A stretch of 64,000 bases of DNA from Streptomyces sp. GESEQ-35 (GTDB lineage Bacteria; Actinomycetota; Actinomycetes; Streptomycetales; Streptomycetaceae), in assembly GCF_017948485.1 (NCBI RefSeq), contig NZ_JAFFSX010000028.1:97748-161747 (forward strand). Direction: 5' to 3'. The position numbers and the translations under genes were made by a program. This document shows, in pieces, positions 61,260 through 64,000 of this stretch. Under the pieces are notes generated by a model that was not told the DNA's origin, did not search any database, and was given only the letters and a program-made list of their open reading frames with translations. The first letter of the stretch is position 1, and each line of letters begins with the position of its first letter.

Positions 61260-62203
61260 CAGGCCGATTCCTCCTTGCGGTCGGTCATGTCGAGGAGATC
61301 CCAGGCCAGTAGCCCGGCACCCAGGCATCCGGCTGTGTCGCCCAGGGCCGCGGGGACGATCGTCGGCGGCTTCTGGAAGGTGATGCGTTCTCTCACCGCG
61401 TCCCGCAGTGGTGTGAACAACGTTTCTCCTGCTTCGGCCAGTCCGCCACCGATGATGAGCGTGCGGGGGTCCAGCAGGGTGAGGGCGGTGATCAGGCCGT
61501 CGGCGAGGGCGGAGACGGCCTGCTGCCAGATCGTCAGGGCCGTGGGGTCGCCGGAGGCCACGGCCCTGGCGCAGTCCGCCGCGTCCGCGTCCGGGTTGCC
61601 GGAAGCCTCGGCCCAGGCCTCGCTCACCGCCGCCGCCGACGCGTAGCGCTCCAGGCAGCCGCGCTGGCCGCAGGGGCAGGGGGTGCCGGCGGGGCGTACG
61701 ACGATGTGGCCGATCTCGCCGGCGAAGCCGTGTGCGCCCGACTCCACCCGGCCCTCGATGCCGATCGCGCCCGCTATGCCGGTGCCGAGGGGCACGAAGA
61801 GGAAGCGGTCGGCGCCCTGGCCCGCGCCGATGCGGCCCTCGGCGAGGCCGCCGGTGCGGACGTCGTGGCCGAGGGCGACGGGGACGCCGCCGATCCTTGC
61901 GGTGAGCAGGTCGCGCAGGGGTACGTCGCGCCAGCCGAGGTTGGCCGAGTAGGCCGCGATGCCCCGGACCTCGTCGACTATGCCGGGCACGGCGACGCCT
62001 GCTGCGGACGCGGGCTCGCCGAAGCTCTGTTCGCCGTAGGCCCGTAGCTCCGCGGCGAAGTCGAGGATGCTCTCGACGACGGCGTCGGGTCCGCGGTCGC
62101 GGCCGGTCGCGCGGCGGGCCCGGTGCAGCAGCTCGCCCTTCGCCCCTACCAGGGCGGCCTTCATCCCGGTGCCGCCCACGTCGAGGGCGATGACATGTCT
62201 CAC
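61259..62203 (-). CDS. nagK: ROK-family N-acetylglucosamine kinase
   Basis: 314 aa from GTG 62203 (VRHVIALDVGGTGMKAALVG). ATP motif DVGGTGMKAAL; sugar-binding region GHDVRTGGLAEGRIG; ROK zinc motif CPCGQRGCLERYAS; second phosphate motif IIGGGLAEAGE. Position with nagA and the DasR-like sites supports GlcNAc kinase rather than glucokinase. The start codon is chosen by alignment; no ribosome site is visible. Confidence 0.88.
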   Translation of the reverse strand: MRHVIALDVGGTGMKAALVGAKGELLHRARRATGRDRGPDAVVESILDFAAELRAYGEQSFGEPASAAGVAVPGIVDEVRGIAAYSANLGWRDVPLRDLLTARIGGVPVALGHDVRTGGLAEGRIGAGQGADRFLFVPLGTGIAGAIGIEGRVESGAHGFAGEIGHIVVRPAGTPCPCGQRGCLERYASAAAVSEAWAEASGNPDADAADCARAVASGDPTALTIWQQAVSALADGLITALTLLDPRTLIIGGGLAEAGETLFTPLRDAVRERITFQKPPTIVPAALGDTAGCLGAGLLAWDLLDMTDRKEESA

Positions 62204-62231
62204 GGAGGACAGTGTGGCCCGTGGACCCGGA

Positions 62232-62264
62232 AGAGGTCTAGTCCACTTACGTGGTGTAGACCTT
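62232..62264. promoter_or_regulatory. Two DasR-like operators (dre) between nagK and the sugar-binding gene
   Basis: AGAGGTCTAGTCCACT (62232-62247) and ACGTGGTGTAGACCTT (62249-62264) each fit the DasR consensus around TGGTCTAGACCA with a few changes, and together form a near-palindrome. The second one touches the ATG at 62265, so a bound repressor would block that transcript directly. Confidence 0.75.
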
Positions 62265-63578
62265 ATGGCTGAGTTTCGAAAGTTTTCGCGATGGTGGGGC
62301 AGGAGAGCAGTGCAGCGGCGTAAGAGGACAGGGGCGATCGCGGTGGTGTCCGCTCTGGGCATGACGGCGGCCCTCGGCGGCTGCGGCCTGGGCGGTGACT
62401 CGAAGGACGTGACCTTGAAGCTGGTCGCCGCCGACTACGGCGACAGCGCGGCCAACAGCTCCGAGAAGTACTGGGGCAAGCTGGTCGAGGAGTACGAGGC
62501 CGAGCACCCCGGCGTGCAGATCGACGTCAGCGTCTACTCCTGGAACGACGTCGACCGCAAGGTCAAGGAGCTGGTCGAGGCCGGCAAGGCGCCGGACATG
62601 GCGCAGATCGGCGCGTACGCCGACTACGCGGACAAGAAGCTGCTCTACCGCGCCGACGACCTGCTCTCCATCACCTCCCAGGCCGGTTTCGCCTCGCAGC
62701 TCGCCAAGGCCGGGCAGGTGAACGGGGTGCAGTACGGCATGCCCTTCGCCGCCTCCACCCGGCTGCTCTTCTACAACAAGACCCTCTTCGAGGACGCCGG
62801 CCTCACCCCGCCGACCACCTGGGACGAGCTTGCCGCGGACGCCGCGGCGTTGAAGGCGGACGGCGTGAAGTACCCGTACGCCCTGCCGCTGGGCTCTGAG
62901 GAGGCGCAGGCCGAGACCATGCAGTGGCTGCTCAGCGGTGGCGGCGGCTACACGGACGGCTACGGCATCTACGGCATCGACTCGCCGGAGAACGTCGACA
63001 CCTTCACCTGGCTCAAGGACGACCTGGTCGGCAAGGGCCTGACCGGGCCCGTCGCGCCGGGCGAGCTGAACCGCGCCGACGCGTTCGCCGCGTTCGCGAA
63101 GGGGGACGTCGGCATGCTCAACGGGCACCCCTCGCTGATGAAGATGGCCGCGAAGAAGGGCGTCAAGTTCGGCATGGTGCCGATGCCCGGCGTCGACGGT
63201 GAGAGCGAGGCGACGATGGGGGTCGCCGACTGGATGACGGCGTTCAAGCAGAACGGGCACGCGGAGGAGGTCGGCGACTTCCTCGACTTCGTGTACGCGG
63301 AGAAGAACGTGCTGGACTTCTCGCGCGAGTACGACCTGCTGCCGGTCACGACGGCCGCGTCCGCGACGATGTCGGAGGCCGAGCAGGATGCCGATCTCAA
63401 GCCGTTCCTGGACGAGTTGCCGCTCTCCGAGCTGTACCCGGTCGGCAAGACCTCCTGGGCCGAGGTCAGCGCGGCCGTCAAGAAGCGGATCGGCCAGGCC
63501 GTGTCCTCCGCCGGCACTCCGTCGGCAGTGCTGTCCCAGCTCCAGACGACGGCCGCGTCGGCGGCGAGCGCGGAGTAG
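62265..63578 (+). CDS. Sugar ABC transporter substrate-binding lipoprotein
   Basis: 437 aa from ATG 62265. Signal with lipobox AALGGC (Cys near residue 44). Extracellular solute-binding family 1: WGKLVEEYEAEHPGVQIDVS, then FYNKTLFEDAGLTPPTTWDE. No permease follows in the window. The DasR-like sites suggest an amino-sugar or chito-oligosaccharide ligand, and MsiK (24.3 kb) may energise it. Confidence 0.9.
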   Translation: MAEFRKFSRWWGRRAVQRRKRTGAIAVVSALGMTAALGGCGLGGDSKDVTLKLVAADYGDSAANSSEKYWGKLVEEYEAEHPGVQIDVSVYSWNDVDRKVKELVEAGKAPDMAQIGAYADYADKKLLYRADDLLSITSQAGFASQLAKAGQVNGVQYGMPFAASTRLLFYNKTLFEDAGLTPPTTWDELAADAAALKADGVKYPYALPLGSEEAQAETMQWLLSGGGGYTDGYGIYGIDSPENVDTFTWLKDDLVGKGLTGPVAPGELNRADAFAAFAKGDVGMLNGHPSLMKMAAKKGVKFGMVPMPGVDGESEATMGVADWMTAFKQNGHAEEVGDFLDFVYAEKNVLDFSREYDLLPVTTAASATMSEAEQDADLKPFLDELPLSELYPVGKTSWAEVSAAVKKRIGQAVSSAGTPSAVLSQLQTTAASAASAE

Positions 63579-63626
63579 CTCCGCTTGGTGCCGCGTCTGT
63601 CGGTGCCGGGGGATAGCGTGCGGGGC

Positions 63627-63854
63627 ATGGAGCAACTGGGCCGCAGGGAGCAGGACATCCTCGCGCTCGAACGCCGGGGTTTTCCGGGGCCGGGCGCGAA
63701 GGAGCGTGCGATACGGGAGGAGTTGGGGCTGGCGCCGGTGCGGTATTTCCAGCTGCTGAACGCCCTGCTGGATGATCCTCGGGCGCTGGCTCATGACCCG
63801 GTGACGGTGAATCGACTGCGGCGAGTGCGGAACGCACGGCGATCGGACCGCTGA
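63627..63854 (+). CDS. DUF3263 small protein
   Basis: 75 aa from ATG 63627 (MEQLGRREQDILALERRGFP). The conserved DUF3263 pattern (ILALERRGFPGPGAKERAIR, then YFQLLNALLDDPRAL) suggests a helix-turn-helix-like small actinobacterial protein. Function unknown. Confidence 0.85.
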   Translation: MEQLGRREQDILALERRGFPGPGAKERAIREELGLAPVRYFQLLNALLDDPRALAHDPVTVNRLRRVRNARRSDR

Positions 63855-63950
63855 GCCCCCTGGGGGCTGCGCCCCCCCGACCCCACGCGCGGCGATCGGA
63901 CGGCTGAGACCTCCTGGGGGCTGCGCCCCCAGACCCCCCTTCGGCCTGAA
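63855..63950. repeat. GC-rich palindromic repeat, two tandem copies
   Basis: CCTGGGGGCTGCGCCCCC occurs twice (about 63860 and 63913), preceded by GGCGATCGGAC-type sequence. It is a common Streptomyces intergenic palindrome and may act as a terminator of the DUF3263 gene. Confidence 0.65.
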
Positions 63951-64000
63951 CGGCCTCGTCCTCAAACGCGGGACGGGCTGGGATTGGGTGACCGGTGTCG

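Overview
The window is chromosomal DNA of a Streptomyces species. It is uniformly GC-rich, uses GTG starts often, and has the gene order mshA - gpmA - phoU/phoRP - carD - ispDF - cysS - rlmB - msiK - cdgB - nagKA. From memory this is the order of the S. coelicolor SCO4204-SCO4286 core region. No rRNA, plasmid, phage or transposase gene is visible.

Layout. 0-8.6 kb: a cut-off secreted NlpC/P60-type protein, a methyltransferase, mycothiol glycosyltransferase mshA with a YbjN-type partner, a Tat-secreted beta-helix protein, an AraC regulator opposite a DUF2000 gene, an MFS pump, and phosphoglycerate mutase. 8.6-11.7 kb: a loose stretch of short hypothetical genes, at least one of them a fragment, then a VOC protein and a Cys-rich metallothionein-like gene. 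11.8-14.7 kb: phosphate control (phoU divergent from phoR-phoP across a PHO box), followed by a duplicated 3' end of phoP. 15-25.5 kb: housekeeping genes (lipoprotein, carD, ispD-ispF, cysS, rlmB, DoxX protein, nucleotidyltransferase, msiK).

25.7-31.1 kb is a metal-handling island. A CmtR-type Cd/Pb sensor precedes a Cys-tailed CDF transporter, a ChrB-like protein precedes an MFS pump, and an NmtR-type Ni/Co sensor is divergent from a P1B-4 ATPase with an inverted-repeat operator between them. 31.0-35.15 kb is a compact four-gene lipid or polyketide-like cluster (two WS/DGAT-like acyltransferases, one ketosynthase, one acyl carrier protein). 35.2-40.4 kb holds nine small secreted proteins in three paralogous families with duplicated leaders, plus a decayed copy, ending next to a tRNA-Thr(UGU). 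These last two blocks are the best candidates for an undescribed system.

40.9-56 kb is mixed: GNAT acetyltransferases, an antibiotic-kinase-like protein, FAD enzymes, Ku, an M1 peptidase, a lipase, TerD, an ArfB-like release factor, an ECF sigma factor and a flavin reductase. It also contains two genes cut down by internal deletions (a rhomboid-like protein and a DHA2-type MFS transporter). 56-63.9 kb: the c-di-GMP enzyme cdgB with a CRP-type palindrome upstream, a carbohydrate-binding membrane protein, a PfkB sugar kinase, and the amino-sugar genes nagA-nagK. These are divergent from a sugar-binding lipoprotein across two DasR-like sites. Several GC-rich interspersed repeats occur between genes, and one is read into the nagA start.
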